The notes: generated by a model not told the origin, from the sequence alone. DNA of 64,000 nucleotides from Thioclava dalianensis (GCF_000715505.1 NZ_JHEH01000017.1:1-64000), one strand, 5' to 3'; shown: positions 26,042 through 35,408, counted from the stretch's first letter. Made by a program: numbers and translations.

Positions 26042-28015
26042 TCAGGCGGCGGCCTCTTCGGGCGTGGCCAGCGCCACGATATCCATCATGATCCGGTTCA
26101 ACTCGAAATCCTTGGGCGTATAGACGCGGGCCACGCCAAGCGCGCGCAGCCGGGTCGCATCCTCTTCGGGAATGATGCCGCCCACCACGACCGGGATATC
26201 CGCAAGCCCCGCCTGTTTCATCCGTGCCATCAGGTCTTCGATCAGCGGCAGGTGGCTGCCTGAGAGGATCGAGAGCCCGACGACATGGGCCTGATCTTCG
26301 ATGGCCTTTGCCACGATCTGCTCGGGCGTGAGGCGAATGCCGTCATAGGTGATGTCCATGCCGCAATCGCGCGCGCGCACCGCGATCTGCTCGGCGCCGT
26401 TGGAATGTCCGTCGAGGCCGGGTTTGCCGACGAGGAATTTCAGTCGGCGGCCCAACCGGGTGGAGACCGCATCGACCGCCTCGCGGATCGTATCGAGCCC
26501 CTCGGTCTGGTTCGAGGGATTGCGCGACACACCGGTCGGGCCGCGATATTCGCCATGGACCGCGCGCATGATGTCGGCCCATTCGCCGGTGGTGACCCCG
26601 GCGCGTGCCGCAGCGATTGAGGCGGGCATGATGTTGCGGCCCGCGCGGGCATCGGCGCGGAGCGTCTCAAGCGCGGCATTGACCTCTTGCGTGTCGCGGC
26701 TGGCGCGCCAAACCGCCAGCCTGCCAATCTGCTCGGCCTCCACCGCCGGATCGACCACCATGATCCCGCCATCGCCTGCTGTGAGCGGCGAGGGCTCGCC
26801 CTCCTGCCAGCGATTGACGCCCACGACGATGGTTTGCTCCGCCTCGATCCGCCCCAGCCGCGCGGCGTTGCTGTCGACCAGACGGGCCTTCATGTAATCG
26901 ATCGCGGCAATCGCGCCGCCCATCCCGTCCAGCGCGTCCAGCTCGGCGCGCGCACCGGCTTTGAGCGCCTCGACCTTCGCAGTCACGGCCGGGTTGCCCT
27001 CGAACAGATCGTCAAATTCCAGCAGATCGGTCTCATAGGCCATGATCTGCTGCATCCGAAGCGACCACTGCTGATCCCATGGGCGCGGCAGGCCAAGCGC
27101 CTCGTTCCAAGCGGGCAGTTGCACGGCGCGGGCGCGGGCGTTCTTGCTCAGCGTCACGGCCAACATCTCGATCAGGATGCGGTAGACGTTGTTTTCGGGC
27201 TGTTGCTCGGTCAGGCCCAGCGAGTTGACCTGCACCCCGTAGCGGAAGCGGCGGTATTTCGCATCTTCGATCCCGTAGCGCTCGGCGGTGATCTCGTCCC
27301 ACAGCTCGGTGAAGGCGCGCATCTTGCAGAGCTCGGTGACGAATCGGATGCCTGCATTCACGAAGAAGGAAATCCGGCCCACCATGGCCGGGAAGGCCTC
27401 GGGCGGGACCTTGCCCTTGAGATCGTCGAGCACCGCAATCGCCGTCGCCAAGGCGAAGGAGAGCTCCTGCTCGGGCGTCGCTCCGGCCTCTTGCAGGTGG
27501 TAGGAACACACGTTCATCGGGTTCCATTTCGGCAGATGCTCGCGCGTATAGGCCGCGACATCGGTGATCATCGCGAGGCTTGGCTTGGGCGGGCAGATAT
27601 AGGTGCCGCGCGAGAGATATTCCTTCACCAGATCATTTTGCACCGTGCCCTGCAGCGCGCGCACATCCGCGCCTTGCTCTTCGGCCACGGCGATATAGAG
27701 CGACAGCAGCCAAGGTGCGGTGGCATTGATCGTCATCGATGTGTTCATCTGATCCAGAGGGATCTCGTCGAACAGCGCGCGCATATCGCCCAGATGGCAG
27801 ACCGGCACGCCGACCTTGCCGACCTCCCCGCGTGACAGGATGTGATCGCTGTCATAGCCGGTCTGGGTGGGCAGATCGAAGGCCACCGAGAGGCCAGTCT
27901 GCCCGCGGGCGAGGTTGGCGCGGTAGAGCGCATTGGAGGCCTTTGCCGTGGAATGGCCGGCATAGGTGCGAAACAGCCAGGGGCGGTCCTTGGCGGGAGT
28001 TGCATCTTGGGTCAT
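26042..28015 (-). CDS. ecm: Ethylmalonyl-CoA mutase
   Basis: A 657-residue B12-dependent carbon-skeleton mutase that turns (2R)-ethylmalonyl-CoA into methylsuccinyl-CoA. The N-terminal barrel opens with RPWLFRTYAGHSTAKASN and has the CoA-channel motifs GLSVAFDLPTQTGYDSDH and NTSMTINATAPWLLSLY. The C-terminal cobalamin domain carries LDGHSNGAEQI, with the lower axial ligand His537. It is a single fused chain about as long as known Ecm proteins and shorter than methylmalonyl-CoA mutase. ATG 28015 follows GGAGG; the frame continues upstream without support. The divergent neighbour ccr makes its precursor, which fixes the assignment against plain methylmalonyl-CoA mutase. Confidence 0.93.
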   Translation of the reverse strand: MTQDATPAKDRPWLFRTYAGHSTAKASNALYRANLARGQTGLSVAFDLPTQTGYDSDHILSRGEVGKVGVPVCHLGDMRALFDEIPLDQMNTSMTINATAPWLLSLYIAVAEEQGADVRALQGTVQNDLVKEYLSRGTYICPPKPSLAMITDVAAYTREHLPKWNPMNVCSYHLQEAGATPEQELSFALATAIAVLDDLKGKVPPEAFPAMVGRISFFVNAGIRFVTELCKMRAFTELWDEITAERYGIEDAKYRRFRYGVQVNSLGLTEQQPENNVYRILIEMLAVTLSKNARARAVQLPAWNEALGLPRPWDQQWSLRMQQIMAYETDLLEFDDLFEGNPAVTAKVEALKAGARAELDALDGMGGAIAAIDYMKARLVDSNAARLGRIEAEQTIVVGVNRWQEGEPSPLTAGDGGIMVVDPAVEAEQIGRLAVWRASRDTQEVNAALETLRADARAGRNIMPASIAAARAGVTTGEWADIMRAVHGEYRGPTGVSRNPSNQTEGLDTIREAVDAVSTRLGRRLKFLVGKPGLDGHSNGAEQIAVRARDCGMDITYDGIRLTPEQIVAKAIEDQAHVVGLSILSGSHLPLIEDLMARMKQAGLADIPVVVGGIIPEEDATRLRALGVARVYTPKDFELNRIMMDIVALATPEEAAA

Positions 28016-28042
28016 GGCGTCCTCCGACGACGAAAACTGACA

Positions 28043-28059
28043 GCGCAATAAAATTGCGC
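28043..28059. promoter_or_regulatory. Perfect 17-bp palindrome before ecm, probable operator
   Basis: GCGCAAT (28043-28049), AAA, and ATTGCGC (28053-28059) make a perfect inverted repeat only 28 bases from the ecm start. It is in an AT-rich divergent region, so it stands out. It resembles the TTTGCAAA type half-site of short-chain acyl-CoA regulators (PccR/RamB group), but the match is not exact, so the regulator is only a suggestion. Confidence 0.55.
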
Positions 28060-28192
28060 AACAACCGTCATATATTGAGCTTTGTGTCTCTGTCAATTCG
28101 CCGCACTGCGGCGGGGGCGGCTTTTTGATCGCGCGACAGAGATCTGTAGTAAAATCAGGCATACGACGTGGCATCACAAAACCAGAGGGACA

Positions 28193-28233
28193 TAAAATTA
28201 CAAAGTAGTCACCAAAAACTATTGTAAAATTAC
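28193..28233. promoter_or_regulatory. Paired 9-bp direct repeat in the ecm-ccr divergent region
   Basis: TAAAATTAC occurs at 28193-28201 and again at 28225-28233, so the period is 32 bases, near three helical turns. It lies about 70-110 bases before ccr, where activator sites would be expected. The region is the most AT-rich of the window, so chance is a real possibility. Confidence 0.3.
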
Positions 28234-28302
28234 TCTTTGATACGTATCCCTCAGACAATCACCGCCCGATTCTGCGACGCGGCATAAAGACAGGAGAGAG
28301 CC

Positions 28303-29595
28303 ATGGCCCTTGACCACAACACTGGGATCGCGCCCTACGACGCCCCCGAGAAAGAGCTGTATGAGATCGGTGAAATGCCGCCGCTCGGCTATGTCCCGCC
28401 CAAGATGTATGCATGGGCGATCCGGCGCGAGCGTCATGGCGAGCCCGAACAGAGCTTCGAGGTCGAAGTTGTCGACACTTGGGAGATCGACAGCCAAGAA
28501 GTGCTGGTGCTCGTGATGGCGGCAGGCGTCAATTATAACGGCGTCTGGGCGGGGCTCGGCGTGCCGATCTCTCCCTTCGACGGGCATAAGCAGCCCTATC
28601 ACATCGCGGGTTCGGATGCGTCAGGCATCGTGTGGAAAGTGGGCGACAAGGTCACCCGCTGGAAAGTCGGCGACGAGGTCGTGATCCATTGCAATCAGGA
28701 TGATGGCGACGATGAGGAGTGCAATGGCGGCGACCCGATGTTCTCGCCCAGCCAGCGGATCTGGGGCTATGAGACGCCCGACGGCTCGTTTGCGCAGTTC
28801 ACCCGCGTGCAGGCCCAGCAGCTCATGCCGCGTCCCAAGCACCTGACCTGGGAGGAATCCGCCTGCTACACGCTGACGCTCGCCACCGCCTATCGGATGC
28901 TCTTCGGCCATCACCCGCATGAGCTGAAACCGGGGCAGAACGTGCTGGTCTGGGGCGCCTCGGGGGGGCTTGGCTCCTATGCGATCCAGCTGGCCAACAC
29001 GGCAGGCGCGAATGCAATCGGCGTGATCTCGGACGAAAGCAAGCGCCAGTTCGTGATGGATCAGGGCGCAAAGGGCGTGATCAACCGCAAGGACTTCAAT
29101 TGTTGGGGGCAGCTGCCCACGGTCAACACGCCGGAATATAACGAGTGGCTCAAAGAGGCGCGCAAGTTCGGCAAGGCGATCTGGGAGATCACCGGCAAGG
29201 GCGTGAGCGTTGACATGGTCTTCGAACATCCCGGCGAGGCGACCTTCCCGGTCTCGACCTTGGTGGTCAAGAAGGGTGGGATCGTGGTGATCTGCGCGGG
29301 CACCTCCGGGTTCAACTGCACTTTCGATGTGCGCTACATGTGGATGCATCAAAAGCGCCTTCAGGGCTCGCATTTCGCCAATCTCAAACAGGCGTCTTCG
29401 GCCAACCGGCTGATGGTGGAGCGGCGCCTCGATCCCTGCATGTCCGAGGTGTTTCCCTGGGCAGAGATCCCGCAGGCCCATACGATGATGCTGCGCAATG
29501 CCCATAAGCCGGGCAATATGGCGGTGCTGGTGCAGGCGCCCCGCGCCGGTCTGCGCACCTTCGAGGATACGCTGGAGGCCGGTCCCCGCGGCTGA
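28303..29595 (+). CDS. ccr: Crotonyl-CoA carboxylase/reductase
   Basis: A 430-residue enzyme of the zinc-independent MDR superfamily. It reduces crotonyl-CoA with NADPH while adding CO2 to give ethylmalonyl-CoA, the key step of the ethylmalonyl-CoA pathway. Visible are the long N-terminal part with EIGEMPPLGYVPPKMYAWAI, the substrate/CO2 pocket NYNGVWAGLG (77-86), the insert HCNQDDGDDEECNGGDPMFS special to Ccr, VWGASGGLGSYAIQLA for NADPH, and YMWMHQKRLQGSHFAN. It starts 287 bases from ecm, divergently. A hairpin terminator follows. Confidence 0.95.
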   Translation: MALDHNTGIAPYDAPEKELYEIGEMPPLGYVPPKMYAWAIRRERHGEPEQSFEVEVVDTWEIDSQEVLVLVMAAGVNYNGVWAGLGVPISPFDGHKQPYHIAGSDASGIVWKVGDKVTRWKVGDEVVIHCNQDDGDDEECNGGDPMFSPSQRIWGYETPDGSFAQFTRVQAQQLMPRPKHLTWEESACYTLTLATAYRMLFGHHPHELKPGQNVLVWGASGGLGSYAIQLANTAGANAIGVISDESKRQFVMDQGAKGVINRKDFNCWGQLPTVNTPEYNEWLKEARKFGKAIWEITGKGVSVDMVFEHPGEATFPVSTLVVKKGGIVVICAGTSGFNCTFDVRYMWMHQKRLQGSHFANLKQASSANRLMVERRLDPCMSEVFPWAEIPQAHTMMLRNAHKPGNMAVLVQAPRAGLRTFEDTLEAGPRG

Positions 29596-29624
29596 CGCAT
29601 CGGGATTGGCACTGCTGAAAGACA

Positions 29625-29652
29625 AAACGCCCGGCTTCAAAGCCGGGCGTTT
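29625..29652. terminator. Bidirectional terminator between ccr and frcA
   Basis: The 13-bp arms AAACGCCCGGCTT (29625-29637) and AAGCCGGGCGTTT (29640-29652) close on a two-base spacer, with A and T runs on either side. It serves the converging ends of ccr and frcA. Confidence 0.85.
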
Positions 29653-29675
29653 CTCTGTGGAATGCGGGCGTGGAG

Positions 29676-30458
29676 TTAAGCCGCCTCGCCCAGATCGTCG
29701 GGAAGTTTCGCGCCGGTCATATAGGCCACCGCATCCGACATCGAATGCTTCTTCGGGTCGATCACGCAAAGCCGTTTACCGAGGCGATGGACGTGAATAC
29801 GGTCGGCCACCTCGAACACATGCGGCATGTTATGCGAGATCAGGATGATCGGAACACCGTTCGATTTCAGCTCTTGGATCAGCTTGAGCACCTGACGGCT
29901 TTCCTTCACGCCCAGCGCCGCCGTCGGCTCGTCCATGATGATCACCTTGGAGCCGAACGCCGCCGCACGGGCCACGGCCACACCCTGACGCTGACCGCCC
30001 GAGAGTGTCTCGACCGGCTGATCGATATTCTGGATCGTCATCAGCCCCAGATCGTTGAGCTTTTCGCGCGCAAAGCTCCGCATCGCCGGTTTGTCGAGCA
30101 TGCGCAGCCATTTGCCCGCCACGCCCGGTTTGCGCAGTTCGCGCCCCACGAACATGTTGTCGACAATCGAGAGCGCCGGAGACAAAGCGAGCGTCTGGTA
30201 AACGGTAGCGATGCCCGCATCCTGCGCCTCAAGCGGGCTTTTGAAATGGACCGGCTTGTCATTGAGCCGGATCTCGCCCTCGTCGATCTGGACAGCGCCC
30301 GAGAGCGCCTTGATCAGTGAGGATTTCCCCGCCCCGTTATCGCCGATCACCGCAAGGATCTCGCCGGGATAAAGGTCGAAGTCGCAGTGATCGAGCGCCG
30401 TGACGCGGCCATAGCGTTTGACCAGACCGCGTGCGGTAAGAATGGGTTCGCGTTTCAT
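29676..30458 (-). CDS. frcA: Fructose-type ABC importer ATPase FrcA
   Basis: A 260-residue single cassette. GDNGAGKSSLIKALSG is the P-loop, ETLSGGQRQGVAVARAAAF the signature and VIIMDEPTAALGVKES Walker B. Carbohydrate importers of the ribose class often have doubled ATPases; the single-cassette form, as here, is typical of the FrcBCA system. Start ATG 30458 overlaps the permease stop by four bases. It is the last gene of the operon. Confidence 0.9.
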   Translation of the reverse strand: MKREPILTARGLVKRYGRVTALDHCDFDLYPGEILAVIGDNGAGKSSLIKALSGAVQIDEGEIRLNDKPVHFKSPLEAQDAGIATVYQTLALSPALSIVDNMFVGRELRKPGVAGKWLRMLDKPAMRSFAREKLNDLGLMTIQNIDQPVETLSGGQRQGVAVARAAAFGSKVIIMDEPTAALGVKESRQVLKLIQELKSNGVPIILISHNMPHVFEVADRIHVHRLGKRLCVIDPKKHSMSDAVAYMTGAKLPDDLGEAA

Positions 30459-31537
30459 GCCGACACCTTTCTGATCCATTGGTCGATTGCGACCGCGATG
30501 ATGATAAGCCAGCCGATTGCGAAGACCTGCCAGAGCACGTCGACATCCGCGAGGCGCAGCCCCGACTGGAACACGCCCACGATCAGCGCGCCAAACAGCG
30601 CCCCCATGATCGAGCCGCGCCCGCCGAAGAGGGAGATGCCGCCAATCACCACAGCGGTGATCGAGTGCAGGTTGGCCTCGTAGAAGGCCTGCGGAGAGAT
30701 CGAGCCCACCCGGCCAATCGACGCCCAAGCGGCGATCGCACAGACCAGCCCTGCCAGCGCATAGATCGACAGCAGCGTGCGATCGGTGCGAATCCCGGCC
30801 AGTTCGGCGGCCTCTTTGTCATCGCCCACCGCGTAGACGTGACGCCCCCATGCGGTCTTGTTGAGCATGTACCACAGCACCAGAAACACCAGCACCATCA
30901 GCACCGAGCCATAGGTCAGCCGCGCATTGCCAACCGTGATCGTGTTGCCAAAGAACTTGAGCAAGGCCGCGTTGCTGTCGATATCTTGCGAGCGGATCGA
31001 CTGTGCGCCCGAAAGCCACAGGTTGAGCGCGAAGAAGATCGACCACGTGCCCAGCGTCGTGATGAAGGGCGGCAACTTGACCTTGGTGACGAGAAACCCG
31101 TTCATCAGACCGGCGCAGGCGCCGCCAACAAAAGCCACCAGCAGCGCCAGCGGCGCGGGCACGCCGTGATACACGGCAAGATTGCCTGCGATCACCGACA
31201 TCAGCACCATGATCGCGGCCACTGACAGATCGATCCCAGCCGTCAGGATGATCAGCGATTGGGCGGCGGCGAGAATCCCGATGATCGAGACCTGCTGCAT
31301 GATCAAGGTGAGGTTGAAGGCCGAGAAGAACTTGCCTCCCGCGATCAGCCCGAAGACGGCGACAGAAATCAGCAGCACAATCACCGGCACCATCGTCGGG
31401 TTGCCGTGCAATACGTGCTGGATCGTGCCGAGCGGGCCACGCTTGCGCGCCTCGAATGCCGCGACCGATTTGTCGCTCTTGTCGAGATCGCGCTCGAAGG
31501 ATTGTCCGCCGGGTTCTGTTTGGGTCATGTCCGACAT
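30455..31537 (-). CDS. frcC: Fructose-type ABC importer permease FrcC
   Basis: A 360-residue BPD_transp_2 permease. A 45-residue charged, cytoplasmic N-terminus precedes about nine hydrophobic helices. ILTAGIDLSVAAIMVLMSVIAGN is the family motif in the third helix, and YAVGDDKEAAELAGIRTDRTLLSIYAL is the coupling loop. ATG 31537 comes after GGAGA; a second ATG nine bases later is less well placed. It makes a transmembrane channel, probably as a homodimer, for the sugar delivered by FrcB. Confidence 0.9.
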   Translation of the reverse strand: MSDMTQTEPGGQSFERDLDKSDKSVAAFEARKRGPLGTIQHVLHGNPTMVPVIVLLISVAVFGLIAGGKFFSAFNLTLIMQQVSIIGILAAAQSLIILTAGIDLSVAAIMVLMSVIAGNLAVYHGVPAPLALLVAFVGGACAGLMNGFLVTKVKLPPFITTLGTWSIFFALNLWLSGAQSIRSQDIDSNAALLKFFGNTITVGNARLTYGSVLMVLVFLVLWYMLNKTAWGRHVYAVGDDKEAAELAGIRTDRTLLSIYALAGLVCAIAAWASIGRVGSISPQAFYEANLHSITAVVIGGISLFGGRGSIMGALFGALIVGVFQSGLRLADVDVLWQVFAIGWLIIIAVAIDQWIRKVSA

Positions 31538-31582
31538 CCTTTATCTCCAATAGGAACCGGCCTGTGCCGGCTGCGAAAACAG

Positions 31583-31607
31583 AAGGGGCCGCGCATGGCG
31601 GCCCCTT
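31583..31607 (-). terminator. Intercistronic attenuator hairpin between frcB and frcC
   Basis: AAGGGGCCGC (31583-31592) and GCGGCCCCTT (31598-31607) pair perfectly around GCATG. On the transcribed minus strand it is followed by CTGTTTTCG, a short U-run. It lies 18 bases after frcB, so partial termination should give more binding protein than permease. Confidence 0.7.
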
Positions 31608-31625
31608 CGGGTCGTCATGCAGATC

Positions 31626-32639
31626 TTAGCCCCAGCAGCGCTTGAGGCCCTCTTCCGAGGTGATCGACTCGATGCCGTCGACCGGCTGATCGGTCACCAG
31701 CTCCACGCCGGTGTTGAAGAAATCCAAGCCTTTGGAGTTCGTAGGCTTGGTGCCATCCTTGGCGAATGCGGCAATCGCCTCGACGCCCTTGGAGGCCATC
31801 AGCAGCGGGAATTGCATCGAGGTCGCACCGATGATGCCTTCCTTGACGTTCTCCACGCCCGGGCAGCCGCCATCGACCGAAACGATCAGCGCCTGCTTCT
31901 CAAGACCGACGGCCTTGAGCGCCTCATAGGCACCAGCGGCTGCGGGCTCGTTGATCGTGTAGACGAGGTTGACGCCCGGATCCTTCTGGAGAAGGTTCTC
32001 CATCGCGGTGCGGCCACCCTCTTCGTTGCCGTTGGTCACATCATGACCGACGATGCGGGAGTCGTCCTCGTCACCGATTTTCTTGGGATCTTTGATGTCG
32101 ATGCCAAAGCCCTTCATGAAGCCCTGATCGCGCAGGTAATCCACCGAAACCTGGCTGGGGTTGAGGTCGAGCAGCGCGATCTTCGCATCCGCCGCCTTGT
32201 CGCCCATCTTGGCCTTGGCCCATTCGCCGATCAGCTCACCAGCCTTGAAGTTGTCGGTGGCGAAGGTCGCATCGGCAGTATCGGCGGGCTCGAAGGGGGT
32301 GTCGAGTGCGATGACGAGCGCCCCGGCCTTGCGGGCCTGCGTGACCGAAGGTGCCAGAGCACGGCTGTCGGAGGGCGTGATCAGGATCCCTTTCGCACCG
32401 GCTGCGATGCAGCTTTCAACCGCAGCGATCTGGCTTTCGACATCGCCGTCCAGCTTGCCGGCATAGGTGTTGAGCTTGATGCCCAGCTCCTTGGCCTTGG
32501 CCTGAGCGCCTTCCTTCATCTTGACGAAGAAGGGGTTTGTGTCGGTTTTGGTGATCAGGCAAGCGGTGGTTTCCGCCCAAGCGCCACTGGCAGCCATCGT
32601 CAGAGCGGTCGCGCCGAGAATCAGCGTTTTCTTCATCAT
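31626..32639 (-). CDS. frcB: Fructose-type periplasmic sugar-binding protein FrcB
   Basis: A 337-residue periplasmic binding protein with a signal peptide ([19 protein letters not shown], cleavage after AWA near 24). [70 protein letters not shown] and [13 protein letters not shown] are very close to the rhizobial FrcB pattern, which takes up fructose, mannose and ribose. This supports the sugar assignment. The first of two adjacent ATGs is chosen since GGAGG is nine bases away. The divergent ROK gene is the likely repressor. Confidence 0.92.
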   Translation of the reverse strand: MMKKTLILGATALTMAASGAWAETTACLITKTDTNPFFVKMKEGAQAKAKELGIKLNTYAGKLDGDVESQIAAVESCIAAGAKGILITPSDSRALAPSVTQARKAGALVIALDTPFEPADTADATFATDNFKAGELIGEWAKAKMGDKAADAKIALLDLNPSQVSVDYLRDQGFMKGFGIDIKDPKKIGDEDDSRIVGHDVTNGNEEGGRTAMENLLQKDPGVNLVYTINEPAAAGAYEALKAVGLEKQALIVSVDGGCPGVENVKEGIIGATSMQFPLLMASKGVEAIAAFAKDGTKPTNSKGLDFFNTGVELVTDQPVDGIESITSEEGLKRCWG

Positions 32640-32717
32640 AATCAGTCTCCTCCCAAGAGATCTCCTGCCGGACATCGCCGGCCTCGTGAACAAAAGTGAC
32701 CCGAATCATACCGGCCA

Positions 32718-32752
32718 GTCAATAGATAAATCACTCTGATTTATTAATTGAC
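32718..32752. promoter_or_regulatory. 35-bp nested palindrome between frcB and the ROK gene, probable operator
   Basis: An inner perfect inverted repeat ATAAATCA-CTC-TGATTTAT (32726-32744) and an outer one, GTCAAT (32718-32723) with ATTGAC (32747-32752), share exactly the same centre, 32735. Only two positions per arm mismatch. It stands 79 bases from frcB and 61 from the ROK start. ROK repressors bind long AT-rich palindromes, so it is the natural site for the divergent regulator. Confidence 0.7.
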
Positions 32753-32812
32753 GAAACTGACCGACCGCGCCATTGTAGATAGATCGGCGCAACACGCCGG
32801 AGGGAGAGGCCC

Positions 32813-34027
32813 GTGAACAGAGCGACCCAAGAGACCGGATCAACCGGAATGGCGCTGCCCAAAATGGGCTCTGACCATACGGCCATGCGCAACCATAACG
32901 AGCGTCTGGTCCTGTCGATCATTCGCCATAAAGGCGCTTTGGCCAAATCCGAAATCGCGCGGCTCACGGGGCTTTCGGCGCAGACCGTCTCGGTGATCAT
33001 GCGCGCGCTTGAGACCGAAGGCCTCTTGCTCAAATGCGATCCGGTGCGCGGCAAAGTGGGGCAACCGACCGTTCCGATGCGGCTCAATCCCGAGGGCGGG
33101 TATTTTCTTGGGCTCAAGGTGGGGCGGCGCCGCAGCGAGTTGATGCTGATCGATTTTCTGGGACAGCCGCGCGCAAGCCGCGTTGCGCGTCACGATTATC
33201 CGACGCCCGATGACACCGTCGCCTTCGCACGCCGCGCGGTGCAAGAGATCCTCGCCGAAATGAAGCCGCGCAGGCGCGCACGGGTCTTTGGCATGGGGAT
33301 CGGCGCTCCGTTCCAGATGTGGGACTGGGGGACGGCGCTGGGGCTGCCTCCTACAGCGATGAGCGGCTGGCGCAGACGCGACATCCGGGCCGAGCTGGAG
33401 GCCGAATTTCCGTGGCCTGTCCTGCTGGAGAATGACGCCTCGGCTGCGTGCAATGCCGAGCTTCTGCATGCCGATGAAGAGCTTCCGCGCCATTTCATCT
33501 ACGCCTTCCTTGGCTTCTTCGTGGGCGGCGGGCTGGTGATGAACGCCTCGCTCGTCACCGGGTCGCGTGGCAATGCGGGCGCGCTGGCTTCGATGCCGGT
33601 GCCCGATGGAAAAGGTGGTCAGGTCCAGCTTCTGGACGTGGCCTCTCTCTCCGGACTGGAGGCTCGGCTGCGCGCGCAGGGGCAGGATTCCGAGTTTCTC
33701 TGGGAATCGCGCGAGAATTGGTCGGTGCCGCCGTATATCCTCGATCCGTGGATGGAGGGGGCCGCCAAAGGGCTTGCGCATATTGCGGCCTCGGCCGGGG
33801 CGCTGTGCGATCTGGAAGCCGTGGTGATTGATGGCTGGATGCCCGATGCGCTGCGGGCGCGCCTTGTCGCGCAGACCCGCGACGCGCTTGCCGGGATGAA
33901 CCATTCGGGGATGATTGCGCCGCGCGTGCTGGAAGGCCATGCCGGGGCCGATGCCCGCGCGATTGGGGCCGCGAGCCTGCCGCTGGCGGCGCGCTTCCTC
34001 ACCGAATTCGACCTCAAAGACAGTTAA
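32813..34027 (+). CDS. ROK-family transcriptional repressor
   Basis: A 404-residue regulator. The N-terminal winged helix has NHNERLVLSIIRHKGALAKSEIA and TGLSAQTVSVIMRALETEGLL. The C-terminal sugar-kinase-like domain follows, with GYFLGLKVGRRRSELMLIDF, GIGAPFQMWDW and LENDASAACNAELL, the usual ROK ENDA box. The kinase ATP motif and the zinc motif CxCGxxGC are not visible, so it is a regulator without catalysis and perhaps without zinc. GTG 32813 is used, nine bases after GGAGG. Divergence from frcBCA suggests it controls fructose uptake. Confidence 0.85.
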   Translation: MNRATQETGSTGMALPKMGSDHTAMRNHNERLVLSIIRHKGALAKSEIARLTGLSAQTVSVIMRALETEGLLLKCDPVRGKVGQPTVPMRLNPEGGYFLGLKVGRRRSELMLIDFLGQPRASRVARHDYPTPDDTVAFARRAVQEILAEMKPRRRARVFGMGIGAPFQMWDWGTALGLPPTAMSGWRRRDIRAELEAEFPWPVLLENDASAACNAELLHADEELPRHFIYAFLGFFVGGGLVMNASLVTGSRGNAGALASMPVPDGKGGQVQLLDVASLSGLEARLRAQGQDSEFLWESRENWSVPPYILDPWMEGAAKGLAHIAASAGALCDLEAVVIDGWMPDALRARLVAQTRDALAGMNHSGMIAPRVLEGHAGADARAIGAASLPLAARFLTEFDLKDS

Positions 34028-34034
34028 GATCAGC

Positions 34035-35408
34035 TTAGACCCGGGGAAACCCCAGCGTTACGACTAGGCCCGGCGCATTGTCCGAAAGAGTCAGTTGCGC
34101 GTCGTGCAACCCGGCCACCGCGTCGACCAGCGCCAATCCGAGCCCGTTGCCCGGCGTCGTGCGCGAGTGCTCCAGCCGGTAGAGCCGTTGCAGCACCTGC
34201 CCGCGCTCGGCCTCGGGAATGCCCGGCCCGCGATCGCGCACGCGCAGCTCAACAAGCTCGTCCCGCGCGACAACCTCGACCGTGATCTGCGGCGCATCGC
34301 CTGCGTGACGGATCGCGTTCTCGATCAGATTCGAGAGCATCTGGCCCAGCAGGCTGCGATCACCCAGCACCATCATGCTGCCGCTGGGACGCTTCGCCAA
34401 TGCGATCTGGCCGCCTGCCTCCTCTGCGCTGGCCGCATAAAGCTCGGTGATATCGCCGGCCAATGCGCCCAGATCGACCGGCGTGAAGCGGTTCTTCGGG
34501 CTCCCCCCCTCGATTTGCGCGATCTGCAGCAGCGCGTGGAACACCGCGACCGCCCCCTCAGCCTCTGCATTGGCCCGCGCCGCCAACTGCCGGGCCTCCG
34601 AGCCCTCGGGCAGCTCGGTTTGCAACTGCGACAGCAAGACCGAGATCCGCTGCATCGGCGTTTTGAGATCATGCGCGATATCGGCCGAGACCTGCCGCAG
34701 CGCCTCGACCGTCGATTCCTGCGTCGCCGCCATCACATTGAGCCGCGCGCCGATCCGCGCCAAATCATCGCCGCGCGCCGCCCGGATCGCCGACCGGGCC
34801 ACGCGCGCATCCAGCCGCCCCTCGGTCAGCGCATCGAGCGTGTCCTCGATCACGCTCACCCGGCGGCGCGTGCGCATCCCCGCCCAAGCACCATAAGCGG
34901 CAGAGACCAGCACCGAAGGCACGAAGGAAAAGATCAGGATCGCAAGGAAGGTCGATGTCAGCTCGGCAATCGGGGCCTGGCTCTCACCGATCACCAGAAA
35001 TCCGCCCGCGAGCGGCATCACCAGAGTGAAATAGCCATGTTGCGAGAGCGCGGGGAAATCGGGGTTGCGCCCGATCACCCATTGCCCGGATTTGCGCACG
35101 ACATGAACATTGCCAACCTGCCGCCCATCCGCCAGCACGAAGGCAATCGCGCGCTCGGCCGGATCGGCGGCACGCGCCTCGGCCGAGACAATCACCGAGA
35201 GCGTCTCGGGATTGGCGGCCACCTGAAACACCGCCGTTTGTTGCTTGAGATCGGCGCGGATCGAATCCTCGCTCGAAGAGCGCAGCGCCACATAGGCAAA
35301 TCCAAGCGTGACCAGCAGGATCGCGAAAACCAGCGCCATCAGCCCCAGCGCCTGTCGCAACGGCGTCGAGGCCAGAATAGCGGCCCGGTTCAACCGCCAG
35401 CGCCTCAT
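34035..35408 (-). CDS. Sensor histidine kinase (QseC/OmpR-partner type)
   Basis: A 457-residue membrane kinase. TM1 is about 20-42, a periplasmic domain covers 43-150, TM2 is about 152-172, then a HAMP-like linker with RVSVIEDTLDALTEGRLDARV. The phospho-acceptor is H246 in DIAHDLKTP. The ATPase domain has NLIENAIRHA (N box), RDRGPGIPEAE (G1) and GNGLGLALV (G2). It overlaps the response regulator stop by four bases (ATGA). Its gene converges on ROK with a seven-base gap. The signal is unknown; the HtrA protease across the promoter suggests envelope stress. Confidence 0.9.
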   Translation of the reverse strand: MRRWRLNRAAILASTPLRQALGLMALVFAILLVTLGFAYVALRSSSEDSIRADLKQQTAVFQVAANPETLSVIVSAEARAADPAERAIAFVLADGRQVGNVHVVRKSGQWVIGRNPDFPALSQHGYFTLVMPLAGGFLVIGESQAPIAELTSTFLAILIFSFVPSVLVSAAYGAWAGMRTRRRVSVIEDTLDALTEGRLDARVARSAIRAARGDDLARIGARLNVMAATQESTVEALRQVSADIAHDLKTPMQRISVLLSQLQTELPEGSEARQLAARANAEAEGAVAVFHALLQIAQIEGGSPKNRFTPVDLGALAGDITELYAASAEEAGGQIALAKRPSGSMMVLGDRSLLGQMLSNLIENAIRHAGDAPQITVEVVARDELVELRVRDRGPGIPEAERGQVLQRLYRLEHSRTTPGNGLGLALVDAVAGLHDAQLTLSDNAPGLVVTLGFPRV

